Assembly (NCBI GenBank): GCA_963697455.1
Contig: CAVOOI010000032.1
Span: 124,001 to 188,000, forward strand
Origin: JAFEDN01 sp963697455
Lineage (GTDB): Bacteria > Pseudomonadota > Gammaproteobacteria > Coxiellales > Coxiellaceae
Length of the DNA: 64,000 nucleotides
Direction of reading: 5' to 3'
Under the pieces are notes generated by a model, which had not been told where the DNA came from, ran no database searches, and saw nothing but the letters and a program-made list of their open reading frames with translations. Positions 9,531-17,528 of the stretch are shown here, piece after piece; position 1 is the stretch's first letter; each line of letters starts with the position of its first letter. The position numbers and the translations under genes are program-made.

Positions 9531-9830
9531 TTAATGGTCCTCTTCAATCTCGAGTAATGATTTTTGGGTGAATAAGTATTCTTTGAGTTCTTTATCGAAT
9601 TTGGGGTCGCGACGGCGGATCCATTCTAATACCATGGCGGCGTGTTCTTTTTCTTCATCGCGGTTATGTTTGAGGATGGCGCGCAATTCTGAGTCTTTGC
9701 AGGCGTCCATGCGTTGGTTGTACCAATCTACCGCTTCAAGTTCTTCCATTAGCGAGGTGATGGCTCGATGCATATCGCGAGTTTCATCGCTGAGTTCATC
9801 GATCGGTTCGTGGTAGCCTTCATGGGACAT
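9531..9830 (-). CDS. Encapsulated-ferritin (EncFtn) type ferritin-like protein without an encapsulin partner
   Basis: A 99-residue two-helix ferritin-like protein. It matches the encapsulated ferritin family: HEPIDELSDETRDMHRAI, MEELEAVDWYNQR and HNRDEEKEHAAMVLEWIRR. Residues expected to form the iron ferroxidase site at the dimer interface are present (E30, E32, W36, Y37, E60, H63, by my remembered alignment to the Rhodospirillum protein). Family members usually carry a C-terminal encapsulin-targeting peptide or lie beside an encapsulin shell gene. Here the protein stops soon after EYLFTQKSLLEIEEDH with no recognisable targeting tail, and no shell gene is nearby. AGGAG precedes the ATG and overlaps the end of kup, 14 bases upstream. 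It probably oxidises Fe(II) as an open oligomer. Confidence 0.82.
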   Translation of the reverse strand: MSHEGYHEPIDELSDETRDMHRAITSLMEELEAVDWYNQRMDACKDSELRAILKHNRDEEKEHAAMVLEWIRRRDPKFDKELKEYLFTQKSLLEIEEDH

Positions 9831-9844
9831 GGTTTTTCTCCTAA

Positions 9845-11719
9845 CTAAAGCCGAAAGTAAGTGCCTATCGCAACTGTTTTATTGTATGGCAAAGAATAAA
9901 ATTGGATATCGGGCACGGCATTGCGTAGCATAAAAGAAAATAAATATTTCTGCCAGCTTTGCAAAGAATCGATTCTATTTTTGGTGATTTCAATAGCGAT
10001 GATTTCGACGAAAAACGCCATGTTTTTAACGTCAATTTGAAACGGCAGAGTCATGGTTTTAGTCATCACTTCCAGAATATTAGGTAAGTGGACGTCTTCG
10101 GCAAAACCATAATGAATATTCAGCAGATAAAATCCTTCCGCTTTTTGGAGGATCTCAAACTTTTCCGATAATGGAGTGAAGGGTTTATTCTCGATGATTA
10201 CGCTTACGAACACGACGGTTTTGGTCAGGATCCGATTAATTTTTAAATGGTGCAGCAAACTGCCCCCCATTTCGTCGTATGGGTCGGTAATGAATAAAGT
10301 AGTGCCTGGTAGGCGCGGGATAGTTTTGGCATTTAAATCGGCGATAATAGTCGAGTCCGCCAGAGCCTCTTGATAGTTTAATCTGCGCAATTGCCTAAAG
10401 CCTTTGCGCCAGGTGTACATGATAATAACGCCCCCGGCGGTAATCACCAGTGGAATCCAGCCGCCGGTCATAAATTTAAATGAATTCCCGAGTAAGTTAG
10501 CTAAATCTATAATAAAAAATACCACAAAAACCGATAATTGCAGGAAGTTCCAGCGCCACACGCTGTAAGCAACTTGCGCAACTAAGAAGGTCGTAATAAT
10601 CATATACAAGTTAACGGCTATACCATAAGCGTTCCCTAGGTTTTCTGATGACTTAAACATCAGGACTAAACCGCAGGTGCCGGCAGCCAGAAAAATATTA
10701 ATCAATGGCACATAGATTTGACCTTTTTCAATGACCGAGGTTTGGATAATTTTGAAGCGAGGGATGAGGTTGAGCAACGTGGCTTGTTTAATAATGGAAA
10801 ATACGGCGGAAATGATGGCTTGGGAAGCGATAATCGTTGCGAGCGTGGCTAAAATAATTAATATCGGTAAAAACCATTGGGGAGAAAGGCTATAAAAAGG
10901 GTTAGTAATCGCAGAAGGGTGGGCCAGTAAGTTCGCACCTTGACCAAAGTAATTCAGTAATAAACCCGGTAAAGCCACTGAAAACCAAGCCAGCCGGATA
11001 GAGCTTTTATTGAAATGGCCGATATCCGCATATAATGCTTCACCGCCGGTCACTGATAAAAACACACCCCCTAAGGCGACCAGGGCTAAGGTTTTTTCTT
11101 CAACGAAGAAATGAACAGCGTAATAAGGATTTACGGCTGCTAAAATGCCTGGATGCTGGACAATCTGGAGTAACCCTAACACGCCTATCACTAGAAACCA
11201 TAACAGGATAATCGGCGCGAACAAAGTGCCGATTCTTCCCGTCCCAATCCGTTGGATCCAGAACATGAGCAACAAAATAACAATGGTGGCGGGGATGATA
11301 AACTTAGAAAATTCCAGCGAAACCGCCTCCATGCCTTCGACTGCGCTTAAGACTGAAATGGCGGGGGTGATCATACCGTCGCCGATAATTAGGCCAATGC
11401 CGACGATAGTAATAAACACTAATAACCGGCCTTCACTCTTAATGGTTTGTTTGAGCAAAGACGATAAGGCAAGGATACCGCCTTCACCATCATTGTCCGC
11501 GCGCAGGATGATCAGCAAATATTTACAGCAGATGATGATCACTAAGTACCAAAATACCAGCGATAACACGCCATAAATATTGGCTGAGGTTGCAGGCAAG
11601 TGAAGCAAAGCCTGCCGTAACGAATACAGCGGACTGGTTCCGATATCGCCATAGACTACGCCTAGAGCCCCAAAAGAAAGTCCAAACAGGCGGCGCCAGT
11701 CTATTGAAGTATCTTCCAT
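9845..11719 (-). CDS. kup: Kup-family low-affinity potassium uptake protein
   Basis: A 624-residue inner-membrane K+/H+ symporter. The N-terminal FGALGVVYGDIGTSPLYSL is the family signature, followed by RADNDGEGGILAL, GDGMITPAISVLSAVEG and about 12 hydrophobic segments to residue 450. The cytoplasmic C-terminal tail from about 460 includes LPGTTLFITDPYDEMGGSLLHHL. The frame is intact and the length is normal. It appears to head a minus-strand unit with the ferritin-like gene and the damaged HEPN/MNT pair. AAAGG lies ten bases upstream of the ATG. Confidence 0.96.
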   Translation of the reverse strand: MEDTSIDWRRLFGLSFGALGVVYGDIGTSPLYSLRQALLHLPATSANIYGVLSLVFWYLVIIICCKYLLIILRADNDGEGGILALSSLLKQTIKSEGRLLVFITIVGIGLIIGDGMITPAISVLSAVEGMEAVSLEFSKFIIPATIVILLLMFWIQRIGTGRIGTLFAPIILLWFLVIGVLGLLQIVQHPGILAAVNPYYAVHFFVEEKTLALVALGGVFLSVTGGEALYADIGHFNKSSIRLAWFSVALPGLLLNYFGQGANLLAHPSAITNPFYSLSPQWFLPILIILATLATIIASQAIISAVFSIIKQATLLNLIPRFKIIQTSVIEKGQIYVPLINIFLAAGTCGLVLMFKSSENLGNAYGIAVNLYMIITTFLVAQVAYSVWRWNFLQLSVFVVFFIIDLANLLGNSFKFMTGGWIPLVITAGGVIIMYTWRKGFRQLRRLNYQEALADSTIIADLNAKTIPRLPGTTLFITDPYDEMGGSLLHHLKINRILTKTVVFVSVIIENKPFTPLSEKFEILQKAEGFYLLNIHYGFAEDVHLPNILEVMTKTMTLPFQIDVKNMAFFVEIIAIEITKNRIDSLQSWQKYLFSFMLRNAVPDIQFYSLPYNKTVAIGTYFRL

Positions 11720-11733
11720 TAGTCATTGCCTTT

Positions 11734-11749
11734 GTCAAAAATTTGACAC
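11734..11749. promoter_or_regulatory. Palindromic site upstream of kup
   Basis: TGTCAAA at 11734-11740 and TTTGACA at 11743-11749 form a 7+2+7 inverted repeat, 15 bases upstream of the kup start codon. Its position in the kup/ppiB divergent gap suits an operator. The arms also resemble two opposed -35 elements, so chance or a promoter role is equally possible. Confidence 0.35.
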
Positions 11750-11876
11750 AATCTTACCAATATTTGCAATTAACCTCAATGCTTGATCAATTTATAATCA
11801 AAAACCCGTGGATGACGGTTGGAGTTTTTCATGGTATGGTACGGTTTTAGTCATCAGACCGCATGAGGAGTGATTT

Positions 11877-12377
11877 ATGGTCAAACTTGAAACCAGTTTT
11901 GGCACAATTACCATCGAATTAGATGAAAAAAATACCCCTAAAACTGCCGCTAATTTTTTAAAATATGCGCAAGATGGTTTTTATAATGGGGTAGTTTTTC
12001 ATCGCGTAATCAAAGGCTTTATGATTCAAACCGGCGGCTTCAAGCCCAATATGCAAGCTAAATCTCCAGAAAAGCCGATCATGAACGAAGCAGATAAGGG
12101 CGGCTCTAATGCCCGCGGCACAATCGCCATGGCCCGCACCAACGACCCGCACTCCGCTTCCGCCCAGTTTTTTATCAACGTAGCCGATAACGATTTTCTA
12201 AATCACAAAGCAAAAACGCCTGACGGCTGGGGTTATTGCGTATTTGGACATGTCATTGAAGGAATGGATGTCGTTGATAAGATCGCTAAGGTTACGACTA
12301 CCACTAACGCCGGCCATCGTGACGTCCCTGAAGATGACGTGATCATCACCCACGCCACAGTTGAAGAAAACCAATAG
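11877..12377 (+). CDS. ppiB: Cyclophilin-type peptidyl-prolyl isomerase, cytoplasmic
   Basis: A 166-residue cyclophilin with no signal peptide, so it acts in the cytoplasm like PpiB. Visible motifs are FHRVIKGFMIQTGG with the catalytic arginine in FHR, GTIAMARTNDPHSASAQFFIN, and VFGHVIEGMDVVDKI near the C-terminus. GAGGAG lies just upstream of the ATG. It is divergent from kup and ends 115 bases before the abiEi start; nothing suggests co-transcription with the AbiE operon. Confidence 0.96.
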   Translation: MVKLETSFGTITIELDEKNTPKTAANFLKYAQDGFYNGVVFHRVIKGFMIQTGGFKPNMQAKSPEKPIMNEADKGGSNARGTIAMARTNDPHSASAQFFINVADNDFLNHKAKTPDGWGYCVFGHVIEGMDVVDKIAKVTTTTNAGHRDVPEDDVIITHATVEENQ

Positions 12378-12388
12378 AAATTTGTTCA

Positions 12389-12480
12389 AAACTGTCAGAA
12401 AGTGACAGTTTCTTGCAAAATAATTGATTTTTAATGGGTTATTTGCTATAATTTGTCTGAAACTGTCATTTTTTGACAGT
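12389..12480 (+). promoter_or_regulatory. abiE promoter with two inverted-repeat operators
   Basis: TTGATT at 12424-12429 and TATAAT at 12447-12452 are 17 bases apart. Inverted repeat 1 (12389-12411) has nine-base arms AAACTGTCA/TGACAGTTT around GAAAG, just upstream of the -35. Inverted repeat 2 (12462-12480) has arms ACTGTCA/TGACAGT around TTTTT, overlapping the transcription start. The two share the same half-site and lie 71 bases apart centre to centre. Binding of paired inverted repeats by AbiEi is the known mode of autoregulation in this toxin-antitoxin class, so these are the likely AbiEi sites. Confidence 0.8.
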
Positions 12481-12492
12481 ATAAGGCAAATT

Positions 12493-13125
12493 ATGAACAG
12501 GTTAAATGATAAAGATTTACGCAACCTTCGGCGGCCATATCTCACGGATATTGATTTAGAGATATTATTGGATGGCTCCCCCGATAGTCGCTATGGGCGG
12601 GTTAAGCGGCTTTTAAAACAAGGGACCATGTTGCATATTCGACGAGGCTTATATTACCTCACCGAAACGCAAGGTTCTGGAAAACCACATCCTTTCGAAC
12701 TGGCGCAATATATTTATGCACCATCTTATATCAGTTTTGAATCTGCATTAGCATACCATCAGCTTATTCCTGAGGCGGTTTATGGCATCACCAGCGCCTG
12801 CGCTAAACGCTCGAAAAAGTTTCATACTCCCATTGGGGTTTTTAGTTATCTACATTTACCCGCTGAAAATTTCTATACTGAAGTAGAGCTGATTACTGAA
12901 AATAATTATCGATTCATGATGGCTAAACCTTGGAAGGCAATTTGTGACTATATCTATTGCTATAAAAAAAACTGGGACAACCTGCAACCGCTAATCAGCA
13001 GTTTGCGCATTAATCGCGATGATTTACCTAAGCTGAATGAACAAGAGATTGAGATTCTTGAAAACTTTTATCATAATCACCGGATCAGCCGTTTTTTAAA
13101 AAAGCTTGTGAGAGATTTGCAATGA
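12493..13125 (+). CDS. abiEi: AbiEi-type antitoxin / autorepressor of an AbiE type IV toxin-antitoxin system
   Basis: A 210-residue protein with an N-terminal winged-helix DNA-binding region (about 1-60: RYGRVKRLLKQGTMLHIRRGLYYLT) and the AbiEi C-terminal domain (about 65-205: APSYISFESALAYHQLIPEAVYGITSA). The ATG at 12493 is used because the promoter and operator occupy the upstream part of the open frame. It overlaps abiEii by four bases (ATGA), the usual translational coupling. In known systems AbiEi counteracts the AbiEii nucleotidyltransferase without direct binding and represses its own promoter; the two operators at 12389-12480 support the second role. Confidence 0.88.
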   Translation: MNRLNDKDLRNLRRPYLTDIDLEILLDGSPDSRYGRVKRLLKQGTMLHIRRGLYYLTETQGSGKPHPFELAQYIYAPSYISFESALAYHQLIPEAVYGITSACAKRSKKFHTPIGVFSYLHLPAENFYTEVELITENNYRFMMAKPWKAICDYIYCYKKNWDNLQPLISSLRINRDDLPKLNEQEIEILENFYHNHRISRFLKKLVRDLQ

Positions 13126-13976
13126 GTATATCTATTATTCAGGAAAAATTATTATCCTATCAATGCCAAACTGTTCTTGAACAAGAAAATGCACTGAAAG
13201 AAATTGCCCAGGAAATTGCACTCATGGCGCTTTCTCGTAGCGGTTTCTTTCGTATGGCTGCTTTTCAAGGTGGTACCTGCCTCAGAATTTTATACGGGTT
13301 GGAACGGTTTTCTGAAAATCTCGATTTTGTATTGGAAAAATCGGATAAAAATTTTAGTTGGGATAAATATATTCAGAATATGCATGAAGAATTTAAAGCT
13401 TATGGTTTTACATTAGAGGTGAAAGATCGAGCGAAGCTGGAAAATTCAGTTAAAATTGCCTTTTTAAAAGCCGATTCAGCCGGAGGAATATTGTTGTTAA
13501 AAGATAGTCGCTCTAATAAGCCCAAGCTAAAAATTAAATTAGAGATCGATACTCATCCGCCCGCAGGCTCAACCTATGAATTAAAATACTTAGATTTTCC
13601 ATTTCCTTATAGTATTAGGACTCAAGACTTATCTAGTTTATTCGCCGGAAAATGTCATGCATTACTTTGCCGGGATTATATCAAAGGCAGAGATTGGTAT
13701 GATTTTATATGGTACGTGGCTAGGCGAACACCGATTAATTTTGAGTTACTCGGTAACGCCATTGCCCAAGCTGGGCCTTGGAAGACGCAGAAAGTTACTG
13801 TGACTCCGCAATGGTTCTTGCAAGAATTAAAACTAAAAATTGCCCAAATAGATTGGGAATCAGCCCGTCAAGACGTATCTCGATTTTTAAAACCTCAACA
13901 ATTAGCCTCACTCGAACTTTGGTCCAAGGACTTTTTCGATTCGCGTTTGAATAAACTTGCAGAATATTTAACTTGA
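13122..13976 (+). CDS. abiEii: AbiEii-type nucleotidyltransferase toxin with an altered active-site motif
   Basis: A 284-residue DNA-polymerase-beta-fold nucleotidyltransferase, the toxin of AbiE systems used in phage defence. The motif QGGTCLRILYG lies at about 49-59, then RFSENLDF at 62-69, EIDTH near 145 and the helical block KCHALLCRDYIKGRDWYDF near 180-195. The family motif is normally S-x-D-x-D; here the first aspartate is Asn66, whereas the truncated second copy in the window has SEDLDF. This may reduce activity. Its 3' end and downstream flank are duplicated near 17.2 kb, and most of the gene is duplicated at 17.5-18.4 kb. Confidence 0.88.
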   Translation: MSISIIQEKLLSYQCQTVLEQENALKEIAQEIALMALSRSGFFRMAAFQGGTCLRILYGLERFSENLDFVLEKSDKNFSWDKYIQNMHEEFKAYGFTLEVKDRAKLENSVKIAFLKADSAGGILLLKDSRSNKPKLKIKLEIDTHPPAGSTYELKYLDFPFPYSIRTQDLSSLFAGKCHALLCRDYIKGRDWYDFIWYVARRTPINFELLGNAIAQAGPWKTQKVTVTPQWFLQELKLKIAQIDWESARQDVSRFLKPQQLASLELWSKDFFDSRLNKLAEYLT

Positions 13977-14054
13977 GAATTTTAAAAGTAGTTGCCTAAT
14001 TTCTAACTGCTGCCGGAAAATGCCGCTTTACCTTGCGATTTTGCTATAACACCC

Positions 14055-14232
14055 GATTTGACATAACTTTTTTTTCTCGCCTAATCCCTTAATTTAAAGT
14101 TATTTTTAAAATTAACGTTGGGTTTGACACCGGTGTCCCAAAACAACAGGAGACGGTGTCAGATCGGGTATGGGTTACCAAAAAGTATATTAATTCAATT
14201 AATTTAAGAAAAAAAATAGTTACGTCAGATTC
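14055..14232. repeat. MITE/REP-like element, copy A
   Basis: The left end GATTTGACATAACTTTTTTT at 14055-14074 is inversely repeated at about 14209-14232 (A-run, TAGTTACGTCAGA), giving imperfect terminal inverted repeats. In the centre is the perfect 12-bp palindrome GACACCGGTGTC at 14126-14137 and a second partial core, GACGGTGTC, at 14152-14160. ATAACTTT and AAAGTTAT near the left end can also pair. No reading frame is present. The stretch from 13977 to 14419 otherwise holds only the 3' flank of abiEii and AT-rich leader sequence of the transposase. Confidence 0.75.
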
Positions 14233-14419
14233 GGATGCAGTTTTGAATTTCTTTAAATTACGGTATTTTTTTATCATCTATGATAAATTGTATCTGACTT
14301 TACAAAGCTAATTATTCCTAGGTCATGCAGGTAGGACGATAAGTCTGCAGTAGTGTCTATTCAAAATATGACTAGATTTCCTTAATTTTTTCCATTTAAT
14401 AAGAAGCGTATAATTTCTT

Positions 14420-15394
14420 ATGGCTAGAAAAAAAAAATACATTACGTGCAAGCGCTTTATCACGTTATGTTGCGCGGGGACTATACGGCGAATCGTTTTT
14501 CATGATGACGTTGATGCGTGAATATTTTTTGTAACTTATTGCAAAAAATGATCATCAATTATGATTGTAAGGTTCATACGTTTTGTTTAATGACTAATAC
14601 GTATTGCATTTGGTGGTAGAGGTAAAGACCGTACCTTTATGGAAAATAATGCAGTCGCTCTCATCCAGTTTTGCAAGTTTTAGCAATAAAAAAAATAATC
14701 GTACCGGGCATTTATTTCAAGGTCGTTATAGGGCAAAATTAATTCAAAATGAAAAATACTTGCTAGAGCTTTGTTACTATATCCATTTCAATCCATTGAA
14801 AGCAAAAATGGTTGCTGACATTAATGAGTATCTTTGGAGTAGCCACTCAATTTATTCTGGAAATAATATCGATTCTTGGATAACTACTGAGTATGTACAA
14901 AATATACTTCATAAACTGGTTCCTAACTTTAACGGTGAAAATTGCTATACGCAATTTATTAATGATAAAACGAAATATTTAGAAGCTACACATTGCTGTG
15001 ATTTTGATGAAGATGGTCTCTTAATAATAAAAGATAGTGTGAATGATAAAATTCGATCGATAGGTCTCCTGACTTTACGCATCTTTCAATTCACCAAATT
15101 GCTAAAATAGTGTGCACACGCATGGGTATAGAATTGGATGATCTTCGCTCAGAAGTTAATAATCGCCAAACTATTTTGGCTAGAAGCATTATCTCTTATT
15201 TCGGGCATTATTTTGCTCATCATTATATTGCACAAATTGCATATTGTTTGACCGGCATGCCGAAAGTGTGAGCCAGATGATCGGAATTAAGAAAAAGTCA
15301 TCAGTATCCCGCTACTAAAATGTTGATAACGGTTATAGAAAAGATTTAAAGGAACTTTATAGTCAGCTTATTTGATTTAAAGAAAATAAAATAA
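14420..15394 (+). pseudogene. REP-associated tyrosine transposase (RAYT), unit 1, decayed
   Basis: A homologue of the Y1 HUH-type transposase at 15963-16939, disrupted at several points. The start codon at 14420 is followed by a run of ten A that puts the rest out of frame. Further indels lie near 14485-14520, and the sequence encoding the HIH metal-binding motif, still intact in unit 2, is scrambled near 14600. From 14604 a long piece is readable and matches unit 2: SSFASFSNKKNNRTGHLFQGRY and CYYIHFNPLKAKMV, which includes the catalytic-tyrosine region. The C-terminal DnaA-like helix-turn-helix part is again out of frame after about 15060. It cannot make an active transposase. Confidence 0.85.
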
Positions 15395-15524
15395 GCTATA
15401 TAAATCTATTCTTTAGATGGTTTCAATTCATTTCAAACGTTAAATTATTACAGATCTACTAACTAACTATTTTTTAAAAGATTGTCTATCTAAGTGTTTC
15501 TACCCTGGAGTTTTTTGAACATCG

Positions 15525-15759
15525 GATTTGACATAACTTTTTTTATAACTTAATCCCTTAATTTAAAGCTATTTTTTAATTTAGCGTGGTCTGTGACACC
15601 GGTGTCACATTAATTTAGCGTCGGCTGTGACACCGGTGTCAAGTGTCGGGACACTGGTGTTATTGGGGGGGTTGCAGGGTAGACGGTGTCAGATCCGATA
15701 TGTATCACAAAAATATCTATTAATTCAATTTGTTAGTTTAAAAAAATAGTTATGTCAGA
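15525..15759. repeat. MITE/REP-like element, copy B with two palindromic cores
   Basis: The left end GATTTGACATAAC at 15525 and an inverted right end at 15741-15759 (A-run then TAGTTATGTCAGA) bound the element. It holds two perfect GACACCGGTGTC cores (15595-15606 and 15629-15640) in a short internal duplication, plus degenerate ones (GGACACTGGTGTT near 15650, GACGGTGTC near 15681). The region 15395-15524 is the tail of unit 1 and 15760-15962 is the AT-rich leader of the second transposase; neither encodes a protein that I can see. Confidence 0.75.
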
Positions 15760-15962
15760 CATAGACACTGTCGTTTTTTTCTTTGAATTACGGTATTTGT
15801 TTATTATTTATAGTGAATTATTCTTGTCCTTACGAATTTAATTATCTTTAGCTTAAGTAAAGTTGAGAGATAATTGATCTGTGATTGTATGTCTTCGAAA
15901 TATAATTGGGCATTTCCTTATTAATCTTTGCGATTAAATAACCATGTTTAATGAGATCTCTT

Positions 15963-16939
15963 ATGGCTAGAAAAAAAAATCCATTACGTGCAGGCGCTTT
16001 ATCACGTTATATTGCGAGGAAACTATCGTCAAATAATTTTCCATGATGACGTTGAGCGTGAATATTTTTGTAACTTATTGCAAAAAATAATAATCAATTA
16101 TCATTGTAAGGTTCATATATTTTGTTTAATGACTAATCATATTCATTTGGTGGTCGAAGTGAAGGCTGTACCTTTATGGAAAATAATGCAGTCGCTCTCA
16201 TCCAGTTTTGCAAGTTTTAGTAATAAAAAAAATAATCGTACTGGGCATTTATTTCAAGGCCGTTATAAGGCAAAATTAATTCAAAATGAAAAATACTTAT
16301 TAGAGCTTTGTTATTATATCCATTTTAATCCATTAAAAGCAAAAATGGTTGCTGACATTAATGAATATCTTTGGAGTAGTCACTCAATTTATTCTAGAAA
16401 TAATATCGATTCTTGGGTAACTATTGAGTATGTACTGAATATACTTCATAAACTGGTTCCCAACTCCAACAGTGAAAATTTCTACACGCAATTTATTGAC
16501 GATAAAACAAAATATTTAGAAGCTACACATTTCTGTGATTTTGATGAAGATGGTCTGTTAATAATCAAAGATAGTGTGAATGATAAAATTAGATCGAGTC
16601 GATCTCCTGACTTTACGCATCTTTCAATTCACCAAATTGCTGAAATAGTGTGCACGCGCATGAGTATAGAATTGGATGATGCTTTGCTCAGATGTTAATA
16701 ATCGCCAAACTATTTTGGCTAGAAGTATTATCGCTTATTTTGGGCATTACTTTGCGCATCATTATATCGCAGAAATTGCATATTTTTTTGACCGGCATGC
16801 TGAAAGTGTGAGCCGAATGATGCATCGAGAATTAAGAAAAAGTCATCAACATCCGGCTACTAAAATGCTGATGACTGTTATCGAAAAGGATTTAAAGGAA
16901 TTTTGTAGTCAGCTTATTGACTTAAAGAAAACCAAGTAA
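15963..16939 (+). pseudogene. REP-associated tyrosine transposase (RAYT), unit 2, nearly intact
   Basis: Y1 transposases of this group cut single-stranded REP palindromes. From about 15988 the protein reads QALYHVILRGNYRQIIFHDD, with the metal-binding HIH in MTNHIHLVVEV, LFQGRYKAKL, and the tyrosine-bearing EKYLLELCYYIHFNPLKA. Two lesions remain. The natural ATG at 15963 is followed by a run of nine A, one more than would keep it in frame, so only an internal GTG at 15988 opens the frame. A one-base insertion near 16680 cuts off the C-terminal domain (ARSIIAYFGHYFAHHYIAEIA, SRMMHREL), which resembles the DnaA-type helix-turn-helix of longer RAYTs. Slippage on the A-run could in principle restore the start. 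Confidence 0.85.
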
Positions 16940-17071
16940 GTTATATATAAATCTATTCTTTAGATGGTTTCAATTCATTTCAAACGTTACATTTTACAGG
17001 CTATCCACTAGCTAATTATTTTTTTAAAAAATTATCTATCTAAGTATTTCTACTCTGGGTTTTGAACATTG

Positions 17072-17153
17072 GATTTGACATAACTTTTTTTCTCGCCTAA
17101 TTCCTTAATTTAAAGTTATTTTTAAAATTAACGTTGGGTTTGACACCGGTGTC
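17072..17153. repeat. MITE/REP-like element, copy C, truncated at the palindromic core
   Basis: It starts with GATTTGACATAAC and matches copy A almost base for base up to the core GACACCGGTGTC at 17142-17153. Immediately after the core the sequence switches to the 3' part of abiEii. The right half and right inverted repeat of the element are missing. Confidence 0.75.
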
Positions 17154-17156
17154 TCG

Positions 17157-17237
17157 CAACAATTGGTTTCACTCGAACTCTGGTCCAAGGACTTTTTCGA
17201 TTCGCGTTTGAATAAACTTGCAGGATATTTAACTTGA
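17157..17237 (+). pseudogene. abiEii 3' fragment with its downstream flank
   Basis: This stretch repeats the last 27 codons of abiEii (from CAACAATT through WSKDFFDSR and the stop) and continues with about 80 bases of the same non-coding flank found after the complete gene, until it enters another MITE copy at 17316. It begins directly at the palindromic core of copy C. It is a duplicated scrap and has no start. Confidence 0.85.
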
Positions 17238-17315
17238 GAATTTTAAAAGTAGTTGCCTAATTTCTAACTGCTGCTGGAAAATGCCGCTTTACCTTGCGAT
17301 TTTGCTATAACATCC

Positions 17316-17395
17316 GATTTGACATAACTTTTTTTATAACTTAATCCCTTAATTTAAAGTTATTTTTTAATTTAGCGTCGGCTGTGACACCGGTG
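17316..17395. repeat. MITE/REP-like element, copy D, truncated within the core
   Basis: Left end GATTTGACATAAC at 17316; it follows the copy B sequence variant (TTTATAACTTAATCCC). The core is cut to GACACCGGTG at 17386-17395 and is followed at once by CTGATCTAAGTGTTTCTACC, the tail sequence of a RAYT unit. Confidence 0.72.
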
Positions 17396-17435
17396 CTGAT
17401 CTAAGTGTTTCTACCCTGGATTTTTTTGAACATCG

Positions 17436-17528
17436 GATTTGACATAACTTTTTTTATAACTTAATCCCTTAATTTAAAGCTATTTTTTAATTTAGCGTCG
17501 GCTGTGACACCGGTGTCATGCCGGTGTC
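17436..17528. repeat. MITE/REP-like element, copy E, joined to abiEii copy 2
   Basis: Left end GATTTGACATAAC at 17436, core GACACCGGTGTC at 17506-17517, then a partial core repeat CCGGTGTC at 17521-17528. The next base, 17529, corresponds exactly to codon 6 of abiEii. The junction has removed the toxin start codon. Confidence 0.75.

Larger units (their letters stand above)
14055..17071 (+). repeat. Tandem duplication of a MITE + RAYT transposase unit
   Basis: Two direct units of about 1.5 kb follow each other: unit 1 at about 14055-15524 and unit 2 at about 15525-17071. Each has a MITE-like head containing GACACCGGTGTC, a RAYT transposase gene starting ATGGCTAGAAAA, and a tail with CTATCTAAGT.TTTCTAC followed by TTTGAACAT. 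Nearly the whole length aligns by eye, with scattered substitutions and indels. A third head begins directly after unit 2, as expected for unequal recombination between repeats or serial insertion into the same site. Confidence 0.85.

Noticed and set aside
12198..12545. Minus-strand open frame over the ppiB end and abiE promoter
   Set aside because: It covers the abiE operators and the coding parts of ppiB and abiEi in antisense and has no ribosome binding site or family likeness.
14089..14277. Minus-strand 62-codon frame in MITE copy A
   Set aside because: It is composed of the repeat itself and is not kept in copy B.
14055..17528. CRISPR-like array suggested by recurring GACACCGGTGTC
   Set aside because: Copies are irregularly spaced, the flanking sequence is itself repeated, and there are no unique spacers of even length or cas genes.
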